This document shows, piece by piece, positions 33,150-41,869 of a stretch of DNA of 64,000 bases. Below the pieces are notes generated by a model. It made no database searches. It was not told the origin of the DNA and worked only from the letters and a program-made list of their open reading frames with translations. The stretch is from Belnapia mucosa (GTDB lineage: Bacteria > Pseudomonadota > Alphaproteobacteria > Acetobacterales > Acetobacteraceae), in assembly GCF_016775475.1 (NCBI RefSeq), contig NZ_JAEUXJ010000006.1, positions 248,001 to 312,000 of the forward strand, written 5' to 3'. Position numbers and translations under genes: made by a program. How positions within the stretch are numbered: the stretch's first letter is position 1; every line of letters starts with the position of its first letter.

Positions 33150-34150
33150 TGGCCCCGCTGCTCGAAGTCCGCGACCTCCGGGTCGAATTCCCGACCCGTC
33201 GCGGCACCCTGACCGCGCTGGATGGCGTCTCCTTCGACATCGCGCCGGGCGAGGTGCTCGGCATGGTGGGCGAGTCCGGCGCGGGCAAATCCATGACCGG
33301 CGCCGCCATTATCGGCCTGCTGGAGCCGCCGGGCCGCATCGCCGGCGGCGAGATCCGGCTGAACGGCAAGCGGATCGACAATCTGCCCTATGAGCAGATG
33401 CGGCGCATCCGCGGCCGGGAAATCGGCGCCATCTTCCAGGACCCGCTGACCACGCTGAACCCGCTCTACACCGTCGGGCGGCAGCTGGTGGAGACGATCC
33501 AGAGCAATCTCGGCCTCGATGCCGCCGAGGCGCGGCGGCGCGCCGTCCATTGGCTGGAACAGGTAGGCATCCCGGCCGCCGCGCAGCGGGTGGACAGCTA
33601 CCCGCATGAATTCTCGGGCGGCATGCGCCAGCGCGTGGTCATCGCGCTGGCCCTCTGCGCAGAGCCGAAGCTGATCGTCGCCGATGAGCCGACCACCGCG
33701 CTCGATGTCTCCATCCAGGCCCAGGTCATCACCCTGCTGAAGGGGCTGGCCCGGGACAAGGGCACCTCCATGATGCTCGTCACCCACGATATGGGCGTGA
33801 TCGCCGAGACGGCCGACCGCGTCGCCGTCATGTATGCCGGCCGCATCGCCGAGATCGGCCCGGTGCGGGAGGTGGTGAAGCACCCCAAGCACCCCTATAC
33901 GCGCGGTCTCATGGCTTCCATCCCGCCGCTCGACCGCCGGGTGGAGAAGCTGGCGCAGATCGACGGCTCCATGCCGCGCCTCTCGGCCATCCCGCCGGGC
34001 TGCGCCTTCAACCCGCGCTGCCCGGAGGTCTTCGGCCGCTGCCGCGTGGAACGGCCGGTGCTGCTCGAGGCCGGGGGAACGCGCGCCGCCTGCTGGCTCT
34101 ACGACCCGGCTTCCGAGAAGCGTGCGCCGGAGGCGATGCGCCATGGCTGA
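33149..34150 (+). CDS. Peptide ABC transporter ATPase, DppD type
   Basis: The ATG at 33149 overlaps the upstream stop, giving 333 residues. Walker A GESGAGKS is near residues 41-48, signature FSGGMRQR near 155, and Walker B LIVADEPTTALD. The C-terminal oligopeptide-transporter tail PPGCAFNPRCPEVFGRCR has the cysteines typical of DppD/OppD. An 8-base overlap links it to the second ATPase. Confidence 0.93.
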   Translation: MAPLLEVRDLRVEFPTRRGTLTALDGVSFDIAPGEVLGMVGESGAGKSMTGAAIIGLLEPPGRIAGGEIRLNGKRIDNLPYEQMRRIRGREIGAIFQDPLTTLNPLYTVGRQLVETIQSNLGLDAAEARRRAVHWLEQVGIPAAAQRVDSYPHEFSGGMRQRVVIALALCAEPKLIVADEPTTALDVSIQAQVITLLKGLARDKGTSMMLVTHDMGVIAETADRVAVMYAGRIAEIGPVREVVKHPKHPYTRGLMASIPPLDRRVEKLAQIDGSMPRLSAIPPGCAFNPRCPEVFGRCRVERPVLLEAGGTRAACWLYDPASEKRAPEAMRHG

Positions 34151-35198
34151 GACGCCCGTCCTCGAGGTCGAGGATCTCGCCAAGACCTTCGACGTCTCCC
34201 GCCCCTGGCTCCAGCGCGTGCTGGCGGGGGAGGGGCGGCGGACGCTGCGCGCCGTGGACGGCGTCTCCTTCGATATTCCAAAGGGCACCACCCTGTCCCT
34301 GGTCGGCGAGAGCGGCTGCGGCAAGTCGACCGTGGCGCGGCTCGTCGTCGGCCTCTACCGGCCGAGCCGTGGCCGCGTCCTCTTCGAGGGGGTTGAGCTG
34401 GAACGCGCCCGTGCCGTCGCCGAGCAACGGCGGCGCATGCAGATGATCTTCCAGGACCCCTATGCCTCGCTCAACCCGCGCTGGCGGGTGAAGGACATCG
34501 TCGCCGAGCCGATCCGCGCCTTCGGCCTGGTGAAGGGCGCGGCCGAGCAGCAGGAGATGGTCGGCCGGCTCCTCACCCAGGTCGGCCTCTCGCCGGCGGA
34601 TGGGGAGAAGTTCCCGCATGAATTCTCGGGTGGCCAGCGCCAGCGCATCTCGATCGCCCGGGCGCTGTCCTCCAACCCCGACTTTCTCGTCTGCGACGAA
34701 CCGACCAGCGCGCTCGATGTCTCGGTGCAGGCGCAGATCCTGAACCTGATGAAGGATCTGCAACAGCGGCTGGGGCTGACCTATCTGTTCATCAGCCACA
34801 ACCTCTCGGTGGTGCGGCAGGTCAGCGACCGGATCGGGGTGATGTATCTCGGCCGGCTGGTCGAGCTTTCACCCGCGGAGACGCTCTTCACCGCCCCGCG
34901 CCATCCCTATACGCGGGCGCTGATGGAGGCGATCCCCGATCTCGACATGACCGGCCGCCAGCGCATCCCGGTGGGCGGCGAGGTCCCGAGCCCGATCGAC
35001 CCGCCCTCCGGCTGCCCCTTCCACCCGCGCTGCCCACTGGCCAATGACCGCTGCAAAGCGGAGCGGCCGGCGCTGCTGCCGGCCCGCGGCACGCCGGAGA
35101 GCCTGACCGCCTGCCATGCGGTGGAGGAAGGGCGCGATCCCCCGCCGCGGCCGGCCGGGATGGATCAGCGGATGGGCACCACCGCCACCGCGTTATAG
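34143..35198 (+). CDS. Peptide ABC transporter ATPase, DppF type
   Basis: ATG 34143 is chosen because it overlaps the end of the previous gene, giving 351 residues. Walker A GESGCGKS is near 55-62, signature FSGGQRQR near 161, and Walker B FLVCDEPTSALDVS. The tail PPSGCPFHPRCPLANDRCKAE is also typical. It completes the importer of 31245-35198. Its end overlaps the convergent CreA gene by 34 bases. Confidence 0.93.
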   Translation: MAETPVLEVEDLAKTFDVSRPWLQRVLAGEGRRTLRAVDGVSFDIPKGTTLSLVGESGCGKSTVARLVVGLYRPSRGRVLFEGVELERARAVAEQRRRMQMIFQDPYASLNPRWRVKDIVAEPIRAFGLVKGAAEQQEMVGRLLTQVGLSPADGEKFPHEFSGGQRQRISIARALSSNPDFLVCDEPTSALDVSVQAQILNLMKDLQQRLGLTYLFISHNLSVVRQVSDRIGVMYLGRLVELSPAETLFTAPRHPYTRALMEAIPDLDMTGRQRIPVGGEVPSPIDPPSGCPFHPRCPLANDRCKAERPALLPARGTPESLTACHAVEEGRDPPPRPAGMDQRMGTTATAL

Positions 35199-35629
35199 GG
35201 CGAACCGTCCACCAGCTTGGTGGACCAGGCCATGTAGACGACCACACCGCGCTCCTCGTCGAGGAAGCGGTGCACCCGCGTCTCCTTGAAGAAGAGGCTG
35301 GTGTTGCTCTCATAGACATTCTCGCCGCGCTGGCCGCGGCGGGCCTTGTCCGAGACGGTGACCGGCCCCGTCTTGATGCAGGACAGGCCGAAGCGGGCCG
35401 GATCCTCGGCCAGCCCGACCATGCCGGAGACGCCGCCGGTCCGCGCCTGGCTGACATAGCAGGAGATGCCGGCGATCTCCGGGTCGTCGAAGCGCTCCAC
35501 CACCACCCGGTGGCTGCGGGTCAGGCCGAGATTGGTGATGGCCGTGTTGACATGGCCGATCTCCTTGGTCTCCTCGGCCAAGGCCGGGCCGGCGATCAGG
35601 AGGGCCAGCAAGGGGGCGACAAATCGCAT
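35165..35629 (-). CDS. creA: CreA family periplasmic protein
   Basis: The 154-residue precursor has a signal peptide (VAPLLALLIAGPALAEE) and the CreA blocks EIGHVNTAITNLGLTRSHRVVVERFDDPEIAGISCYVSQARTGG and VYESNTSLFFKETRVHRFLDEERGVVVYMAWSTKLVDGSP. Function in the family is not well defined. The gene converges with and overlaps the peptide transporter ATPase. Confidence 0.9.
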   Translation of the reverse strand: MRFVAPLLALLIAGPALAEETKEIGHVNTAITNLGLTRSHRVVVERFDDPEIAGISCYVSQARTGGVSGMVGLAEDPARFGLSCIKTGPVTVSDKARRGQRGENVYESNTSLFFKETRVHRFLDEERGVVVYMAWSTKLVDGSPYNAVAVVPIR

Positions 35630-35683
35630 GACGGGGGTCCCATTCTCGTTCGGCGATCAGGACGCGGCACCTCCGCGATGGTT

Positions 35684-37354
35684 TCAATCCCCCAACGCAA
35701 CCCCGTCGCGCCGCGGATCGGCCCCGCCGAGCAGCCGCACCCCCTCCGGCCCACGCAGCAGGCGGATGGCGGTGAGGCCCGAATTCATCACCCGCACCTC
35801 CACCGGGAAGCCGCGGGCCTCCAACGCCGGGGCCAGGGCGGCGGCGCCGGTCCCGGCCTCCAGCTCCAGCGTCGCGTTCAGCGCGCCGACCCGAGGCAGG
35901 GCTACGGCGGCCTGCGGCTCCATCCCCCAATCCAGCATCGCCACCAGCGTCTGCGCCACATGGCCGATGATCCGCGATCCGCCGGCCGAGCCGACCACCA
36001 CCACCGGCTGGCCATCCGGGCCGAAGACGATGCTTGGCGCCATGGAGGAGCGGGGGCGCTTCGCCGGCCCCACCCGGTTCGCCACCGGCCTGCCCTCGAC
36101 CTCCGGCAGGAAGGAGAAATCGGTCAGCTCGTTGTTCAGCAGGAAGCCGCGCACCATGACGCGGGCGCCGAAGGCATCCTCGATGGTGGTGGTCAGTGCC
36201 ACCGCATTGCCCGCTGCATCGACGATCGAGAGATGGCTGGTGCCATGCTCCGGCTGCGGCGGCTGGGAGGCGAGGGGGGCGCCACCCTGCCAGGGCGGGT
36301 TGCCCGGCCTCGGCGCTGCCAGGGCGCGGTCGCGGTCCAGCAACTGGGCGCGGATGGTCAGGTAGGTCGGGTCGAGCAGCCCCCGCACCGGCACCGGCAC
36401 ATGATCCGCATCCGCCAGGTAGCGGTTGCGGTCGGCGAAGGCGATCCGCCCCGCCTCGCCCAGCAGATGCGCCGCATCCACCCCGCGCGGATCGACCAGC
36501 ATGTCCTGATGCGCCAGCAGGCCGAAGATCTGCAGCACCGCGACGCCGCCCGAGCTCGGAGGCGGCATGGAGCAGATGGTGAATCCGCGATAGGGCCCGC
36601 AGACCGCCTCCCGCTCCATCGGCGCATAGCCGGCCAGGTCGTCGGTGGTCAGCAGCCCGGGATTGGCATGGCCGCGCACGGCGCCGGCGATCTCGGCCGC
36701 GATCGGGCCGCGATGCAGGGCATCGGCCCCCCCTTCGGCGATGGCGCGGAGCGTGGCGGCGAGGGCCGGGTTGCGCAGCCGCGCGCCCTCGGCGAGCGGG
36801 CGTCCCTCCGGCAGGAAATAGGCCCGCGCCTGCGGATCCCGCCGCAGCCTGTCGGCATCCGCTGCGACCTGGGCAGCGAGGCGGGCGGTGACGGGGAAGC
36901 CCGCCTCGCTCGCGGCGATGGCCGGGGCGAAAAGCTGCGCCCAGGGCAGCTTGCCATGGCGCCGATGCGCCGCTTCCAGCATGCGGATCGCGCCCGGCAC
37001 GCCCACGGCGCGGCCGCCCACTGCCGCCTCATAAAAGCCCATCGGCTGGCCGTCGCGCAGGAACAGGCCCGGCCCGGCCGCGGCCGGCGCCGTCTCCCGC
37101 CCGTCCCAGGCCGCGAGGTGCCGGGTGTTTGCGTCCCAATGCAGCATCAGCGCCCCGCCGCCGAGGCCGGAGGCTTGCGGCTCGACCAGGGCCAGCATGG
37201 CTTGGGCGGCGATGGCGGCATCGATCGCGCTGCCGCCGGCCCGCAGCATGGCAAGGCCCGCCTCGGCCGCCATGGGATGCGCGGCGACGACCATCTGCCG
37301 CTGGGCCTGGGCCGGCAGAGCCAGGCAGAGGAGCAGGAAGAGAAGACGGACCAT
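35684..37354 (-). CDS. ggt: Gamma-glutamyltransferase (Ntn hydrolase)
   Basis: The 556-residue precursor has a signal peptide (LLFLLLCLALPAQAQR). AAHPMAAEAGLAMLRAGGSAIDAAIAAQAMLALVEPQASGLGGGALMLHWD is a strong GGT opening. The autocleavage/nucleophile Thr is at residue 372 in EHGTSHLSIVDAAGNAVALTTTIEDAFGARVMV, and further C-terminal blocks SSMAPSIVF and GSAGGSRIIGHV are present. The enzyme hydrolyses or transfers gamma-glutamyl groups, releasing Glu from glutathione in the periplasm. It lies 30 bases downstream of the broken comM. Confidence 0.92.
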   Translation of the reverse strand: MVRLLFLLLCLALPAQAQRQMVVAAHPMAAEAGLAMLRAGGSAIDAAIAAQAMLALVEPQASGLGGGALMLHWDANTRHLAAWDGRETAPAAAGPGLFLRDGQPMGFYEAAVGGRAVGVPGAIRMLEAAHRRHGKLPWAQLFAPAIAASEAGFPVTARLAAQVAADADRLRRDPQARAYFLPEGRPLAEGARLRNPALAATLRAIAEGGADALHRGPIAAEIAGAVRGHANPGLLTTDDLAGYAPMEREAVCGPYRGFTICSMPPPSSGGVAVLQIFGLLAHQDMLVDPRGVDAAHLLGEAGRIAFADRNRYLADADHVPVPVRGLLDPTYLTIRAQLLDRDRALAAPRPGNPPWQGGAPLASQPPQPEHGTSHLSIVDAAGNAVALTTTIEDAFGARVMVRGFLLNNELTDFSFLPEVEGRPVANRVGPAKRPRSSMAPSIVFGPDGQPVVVVGSAGGSRIIGHVAQTLVAMLDWGMEPQAAVALPRVGALNATLELEAGTGAAALAPALEARGFPVEVRVMNSGLTAIRLLRGPEGVRLLGGADPRRDGVALGD

Positions 37355-37384
37355 GATGCTCCGGCGCGGAGGGGAGCCCGGGTT

Positions 37385-38282
37385 CTAGCCTCCGCTGGCG
37401 GTTGCGGGAACCGGGCCGCGATGCCGGAAGGCCAGCGCCTCCGCCACATGGCCGCGCTGGACCGTGGTGCTGCCGGCGAGATCGGCGATGGTCCGCGCAA
37501 CCCGCAGGGTCCGGGTATAGCCCCGGGCCGAGAGCCGGAGCCGCTCCGCCGCCTGTTCCGCGAGCTGCCGGGCAGGGCCGTCGGCCGCGAGGCTGCGTTC
37601 CAGCACCGTGCCCTCGGCCGCCGCATTGCAGCGCGGGCCCTCGGGCCCATAGCGCTCGCGCTGCCGCAGCCGCGCCGCCTCGACCCGGGCCGCGACCACG
37701 GCGCTGGTCTCGCCGGCCGGGGCGCGCGCCAGTTCGGAGGCCGGAACCGGCATCACCTCGATGGCGAGGTCCATCCGGTCCAGCAGCGGGCCGGAGAGGC
37801 GCATGCGGTAATCGTCGCCGCAGCGCGGCGCCCGGCCGCATTCCCGAGCGGCATCGCCGAGATAGCCGCAGCGGCAGGGATTCATCGCCGCGATGCATTG
37901 GAATCGCGCCGGATAGGTCACATGCGCATTGGCGCGGCTGATCGTGGTGCGGCCGGTCTCCATCGGCTGGCGCAGGGCCTCCAGCGCCGCACGCGGGAAT
38001 TCCGGCCATTCGTCGAGGAAGAGGACGCCGTGATGCGCGAGGCTGATCTCGCCCGGCTTGGCGCGCCCGCCGCCGCCGATCAGCGCCGCCGGGCTGGCGG
38101 AGTGGTGCGGTTCCCGGAAGGGCGGACGCACGACCAGCCTGCCGCCGCGCAGCAAGCCGGCGATGGAATGCACCAGGCTGACCTCCAACGCCTCGGCCGG
38201 CGAGAGGTCGGGCAGCAGCCCTGCCAGCCGCGCCGCCAGCATGGATTTGCCGGCGCCGGGCGGGCCGCTCATCAACAGGTTA
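37385..38282 (-). pseudogene. comM: comM/yifB 3' fragment (AAA+ core), cut by island insertion
   Basis: This fragment holds the ATPase and C-terminal parts of ComM: LLMSGPPGAGKSMLAARLAGLLP (Walker A), REPHHSASPAALIGGG, HHGVLFLDEWPEF (Walker B), the zinc-like cysteine segment CGYLGDAARECGRAPRCGDDY and the C-terminal RGYTRTLRVARTIADLAG. The upstream 212 codons are 10.3 kb away at 48598-49241. The host-derived part begins at the shared AACAGGTTA (38274-38282). The frame stays open into the island as far as a GTG at 38332 and an ATG just after it, so a 315-residue AAA+ fragment could still be made. ComM is a hexameric helicase used in natural transformation. Confidence 0.92.
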
Positions 38283-38296
38283 AGAACATAAGAACC
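38252..38296. other. attL (left junction of the island)
   Basis: The host half (ending GCTCATC) meets the shared core AACAGGTTA at 38274-38282, followed by the island half with ACATAAGAACC at 38286-38296. Together with the other junction this reconstructs a symmetric attP centred on the AA at 38274-38275. The recombinase start codon is 52 bases beyond the core, so its promoter probably overlaps this site. Confidence 0.85.
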
Positions 38297-38334
38297 GGTC
38301 CATGCAACCTTACGGTTCATGGAGGCTTCCACTC

Positions 38335-39933
38335 ATGTCCACTCCAAAGGCCTATAGCTACCTTCGCTTCTCAACCCCTGAGCAAATGAAGGGCGACAGC
38401 TTCCGGCGGCAGGCTGCACTTGCCGAGGCGTATGCGATCCAGCACCGGCTGGAACTGGACCGCGACCTCACCTTCCGCGATCTAGGCGTCTCAGCGTTCC
38501 GTGGGAAGAATGCGGAGACGGGACGATTGGGCGATTTCCGTCAGGCTGTCGCCGACGGACTGGTGCCGGCGGGATCGTTCCTCCTGGTAGAAAGCCTCGA
38601 TCGAATCAGCAGGCAGGCTGCTCGGAAAGCGATTCGTGTCCTCGAAGATATTGTCGACCAAGGCGTAACCGTCGTCACGCTGAACGATGGTCGGGCCTAC
38701 GATAAGGGTGCTTTGGATAACGACCCCATGGCGCTCCTGATCGCCCTCCTCACTTTCATTCGGGCGAATGAGGAGAGTGCCATGAAATCCCGACGCCTCA
38801 GGGCCGCGTGGGAGGGCAAGCGTCAGCGGGCTACATCAGGTGTAGGGATGACTGCCCGTTGCCCCTCTTGGCTCCGGCTGGACCCGGTGTCCCGTCAATA
38901 TGTGCCTATTCCGCAAAGGGCGGAGGTAGTAGCGCGGATTTTCCAGATGGCTTCTGACGGTATCGGCCTCCACGGAATCGCCGCAACTCTGAATACCGAG
39001 TGTATTCCGACTTTCGGTGACACGACTAGAAAAGCGGAGTTCTGGAACCGAAGCTACGTGGCAAAGATCATCGAGAGCCCGGCGGTCATCGGGACCTTCG
39101 TGCCGCACACGGTAGACTATACTGGGGGAACGAAGCGTCGGGTTCCCGATAAGCCGATTGAAGGATATTTCCCAAGTATCGTCGACATCGCATTGCACGG
39201 CCAAGTTCGACTGGCGCGCCTCAACTGTCGCGCGCCGTCGACACGAACTGCGAACCGCGAGACGGCAAGTATGCTTGCTGGTTTGGCGGGCTGCCCGTTG
39301 TGCGGCGCGACCATGACCCGAGTTAGTAAGGGGGCGAAAGGCGGCAAGCCGCGCCTTACCTGTGTCCGCGCGAAAAAAGGTGCTTGCGGAGGAGCAAGTG
39401 TGCCGCAGCCGGAAGTTGAGGACGCCCTGATTTATTGGGCCGACAGCCTTGCGCGCGTGCCTTCGGGTGGCTCGGAATGGGAAGAAGCCTACTTCGATTG
39501 CAAGCAGAGGATCATCGGTCTTGACCGCCTTATTGCATCAGCGACAAGCGAACTGATCGAAACGCAGTCACCTGCTGTGCGGGATCGCTTACGTAAGCTG
39601 GAAGCAGAGCGGGCGGAGGCTGTCACCCAGCTTAAGGCGCTTGAAGCGCGCGCCATTGCTGCTGGGCCCGGATTGCAAAGAGCAGCGCATCAACTTCGGG
39701 ACGCACTCAGAAGCCAGCCGCTTAATCGCCTAAGCGTCAACGGCCTTTTGCGTCAGATGTTCGATGCCGTGACCGTTGACGCCGAGGAGGCCGAACTGCG
39801 GTTCTTCTGGAAACATGGCGTCGAACAGGCCCTGCCTCTGGATGTGAAGCTCACCCCACCCTTAGCCCCAGGCTACCCGACGCCATTGGCAGATGCAGCA
39901 CGCCGTCTCTTATCACGCCAAGGGCGATCTTAA
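38335..39933 (+). CDS. Large serine recombinase (site-specific integrase)
   Basis: ATG 38335 follows GGAGG at 38321-38325, giving 532 residues. The catalytic resolvase domain begins YSYLRFSTPEQ with nucleophile Ser13 and includes LLVESLDRISRQ. The recombinase domain (about 180-300) has RAEVVARIFQMASDGIGLHGIAATLN. A zinc beta-ribbon carries Cys320, Cys323, Cys343 and Cys351, and a coiled coil follows at about 380-450. The length and order are those of large serine integrases, which integrate by cutting attP and attB with a 2-base overlap. It is the first gene inside the left end, the usual place for the enzyme that moves the island. Dedicated excision factor not identified. Confidence 0.95.
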   Translation: MSTPKAYSYLRFSTPEQMKGDSFRRQAALAEAYAIQHRLELDRDLTFRDLGVSAFRGKNAETGRLGDFRQAVADGLVPAGSFLLVESLDRISRQAARKAIRVLEDIVDQGVTVVTLNDGRAYDKGALDNDPMALLIALLTFIRANEESAMKSRRLRAAWEGKRQRATSGVGMTARCPSWLRLDPVSRQYVPIPQRAEVVARIFQMASDGIGLHGIAATLNTECIPTFGDTTRKAEFWNRSYVAKIIESPAVIGTFVPHTVDYTGGTKRRVPDKPIEGYFPSIVDIALHGQVRLARLNCRAPSTRTANRETASMLAGLAGCPLCGATMTRVSKGAKGGKPRLTCVRAKKGACGGASVPQPEVEDALIYWADSLARVPSGGSEWEEAYFDCKQRIIGLDRLIASATSELIETQSPAVRDRLRKLEAERAEAVTQLKALEARAIAAGPGLQRAAHQLRDALRSQPLNRLSVNGLLRQMFDAVTVDAEEAELRFFWKHGVEQALPLDVKLTPPLAPGYPTPLADAARRLLSRQGRS

Positions 39934-39971
39934 CGACCACGCGGCGAGCTTTGCTCAAGTCGCGCGCCTGC

Positions 39972-40274
39972 CTAATCTCGCTTGATAATCGCCATCGCTT
40001 CCCGCAGCGCCGCTTCGCGCGTCAGCCGCACGCCGGGCCCACCGCCGTTTGCGGGGATGAATTCGACACCGGCCGCGGTCAACGCATCCGTCAGTGCCAT
40101 AAGCGTTCGACTTTGAGGCCGTGCGGTTTGGCCAGACTCAAGTTCAACGAGTGCACGTAGCGACACGCCACTCTCTTTAGCTAAACGAGTCCGCGACCAA
40201 TCCAAGAGTCCGCGACCAGCCCGGATTTGGGCTGGCAAAAGCGCGCGATTCGTGCGGAAGTCCTGCTCGCTCAC
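39972..40274 (-). CDS. Small XRE-family repressor-like protein of the island
   Basis: From a GTG at 40274, 100 residues. The helix-turn-helix is seen in LLPAQIRAGRGLLDWSRTRLAKESGVSLRALVELESGQTARPQSRTLMALTDAL, with VEFIPANGGGPGVRL after it, the layout of short alphaproteobacterial XRE regulators. It converges on the recombinase gene and diverges from the HNH gene with 52 bases between starts. It may control integrase or excision, or bind the palindrome upstream of the polymerase. No ribosome-binding site is evident. Confidence 0.8.
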   Translation of the reverse strand: MSEQDFRTNRALLPAQIRAGRGLLDWSRTRLAKESGVSLRALVELESGQTARPQSRTLMALTDALTAAGVEFIPANGGGPGVRLTREAALREAMAIIKRD

Positions 40275-40326
40275 GGAAAGCGGTGCCAGATGCGGCGCCG
40301 TCGTGCAAGCGGAGGTGGGTCACGTC

Positions 40327-41292
40327 ATGCCTAAGAAGGCAGTTGCGGTGAAGCGTGACGATATGGCCGACCTGTTTAACGCATCCTCTACGGGTGGAAA
40401 GTCGGTCACGGACGCCGAGCTATTCAGCTTCCCGGCTGTCAGGCGGCGATATTCCGACGCCGAGCTCCTGGCTGACCTTCGCGCCTTCGGGGCCGAATTT
40501 GGTCCGAGGGACCGCACAATGCTGAACTACCGCGACTGGCCGAAGCGGCAATTTCACCACTACACAATCATCGCACAGCTTGGCACTTGGATACAGGCTC
40601 TTCGAAGAGCCGGGCTGGACCATGAAACGCGGCAACGCAACGCGCCGACGAAAGCAGATGTCGAAGCCGAGCTTAGGCGATTCGCCAAAGCAACCCGTGT
40701 TGCAGATCGCACGCTGGCTAACTTCAAAGACTGGCGACTGCGAAGGATCAGCCCAACCGCCGTCTCTCGCTACTTCGGCTCTTGGTTTGATGCCTTCCAG
40801 GAGCTTGGCATCGCAGTTCCAGGCCGCACGAAATCGTCCCGGCACTCAGAAGAAGAAATTATCGCGGCTGTCGAGCGAATTTGGCGTTGGTGCGGGCGGC
40901 CACCGTCGGCAGAGGACTTCAAAAAATATGCCCGTATCCACGACGACGGAATCTCATTCGGGGCAGTCTATTACCACTTTGGTGCTTTAAAGCCCTTCTT
41001 GGCCTCCTTCGTGCAATGGAAGCAAGGAAGGCTCACCCTGGCGCAGTTTTTGACAGGCGCTCGAATGGGGCGGCTACGCGATCCAGTGCGGCCCAAGGTC
41101 CGGTATGCCTTGCTCAATGCTCGGAACTACACCTGCGACGCCTGCGGTAGAAGCCCGAAGCTGCATCCCGGCACGGTGCTGCATATCGACCATGTCATTC
41201 CGGTTTCGAAGGGCGGAACCGATGATCTGAGCAACCTCCGTGTCCTTTGTCAGGTTTGCAACATTGGGAAGGGCAACCGATTCGCCGATTGA
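40327..41292 (+). CDS. HNH endonuclease with three homing-endonuclease-type repeats
   Basis: ATG 40327 follows GGAGG at 40311-40315, giving 321 residues. Residues about 37-92, 106-160 and 172-235 form three diverged copies of one unit: a hydrophilic helix, an R/T-x-(M/L)xN(Y/F)xDW-type segment, then a helix with GxWxxAxxxxGL/I. This resembles the HNH-associated repeat found in DNA-binding parts of homing-type nucleases. The C-terminal HNH motif is complete: Cys270/Cys273, HIDHVIP (His286, Asp288, His289), then LCQVCNIGKGN with Cys308/Cys311 and Asn316. It should nick or cut DNA at a sequence recognised by the repeats. Could be a defence, mobility or replication-initiation nuclease; not distinguishable. 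Confidence 0.85.
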   Translation: MPKKAVAVKRDDMADLFNASSTGGKSVTDAELFSFPAVRRRYSDAELLADLRAFGAEFGPRDRTMLNYRDWPKRQFHHYTIIAQLGTWIQALRRAGLDHETRQRNAPTKADVEAELRRFAKATRVADRTLANFKDWRLRRISPTAVSRYFGSWFDAFQELGIAVPGRTKSSRHSEEEIIAAVERIWRWCGRPPSAEDFKKYARIHDDGISFGAVYYHFGALKPFLASFVQWKQGRLTLAQFLTGARMGRLRDPVRPKVRYALLNARNYTCDACGRSPKLHPGTVLHIDHVIPVSKGGTDDLSNLRVLCQVCNIGKGNRFAD

Positions 41293-41719
41293 GACTGATG
41301 CTTGGCCTCTTTGGCACCCCACGAAATGGCAGCTAGCGAAGCTGCTTGACTCTGCCGGATGTGAATCTTCCTCCTGCTAGTTGGCCTTGGCTTCGAACCA
41401 CTAAAAAAGGAAGGATGAGGGGGGAAAGGCAATATGCATAACATTCCTGCTCGCCTGCCCTGACCCTACCGCAACCCCACCCAAGCTTCGCTTCAGCACA
41501 GCCGACCTGCCTAGCCCGCTTATTAGATTGGTCGGCTCCGCTTGCCTGGCCGTAGCCTGTAGCGGCACCACGCCGACCACGAACAAGAGCGAGGAACCCA
41601 CGACGTGACCACCACGCTGGTGATTGACCGACCCGATTACAGAAGGGCCTGTTGTCGCCTGAAGGGCCTCGGTGCCCAATAGGGTTGGGGCGAGCTATCG
41701 AGGGGCTATGCACCCCCGA

Positions 41720-41813
41720 GCTGCCCCTACGTGCCCCCGTGCACGGGGCTCGTAGCGTTGCGGGGTTGTGTTGGGTGCCTAATGCAGTGCTGGTCTGTAT
41801 GACCCTTGCAGGC
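41720..41813 (+). repeat. Diverged 94-bp direct repeat, copy A
   Basis: It matches copy B at 43799-43892 along its whole length with small gaps. Shared blocks in the same order include GCTGCCCCT, GCCCC, GTAGCG, TGGGTG and CTGTATGAC, and both end GCAGGC. The copies lie in the same orientation on either side of the RTX-like gene. Copy A forms a better stem-loop than copy B. Confidence 0.55.
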
Positions 41814-41826
41814 TAATTAAGGTGAT

Positions 41827-41846
41827 GGTGCGGATTGCTCCGCACC
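41827..41846 (-). terminator. Terminator-like hairpin after the RTX-like gene
   Basis: GGTGCGGA-TTGC-TCCGCACC is a perfect 8-base stem with a 4-base loop, located 23 bases after the stop of the minus-strand RTX-like gene. The downstream sequence is AT-rich (TTAATTA) on the transcribed side. Confidence 0.6.
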
Positions 41847-41869
41847 GTCCTTCAAGTCCTAACCACAGA

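Larger units (their letters stand above)
41293..41869. other. Non-coding stretch between HNH gene and RTX-like gene
   Basis: No gene was found in these 577 bases. They hold repeat copy A (41720-41813), which contains a stem-loop with arms CTACGTGCCCC and GGGGCTCGTAG, and a terminator hairpin (41827-41846). The first 400 bases show nothing further that I can name. Confidence 0.6.
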
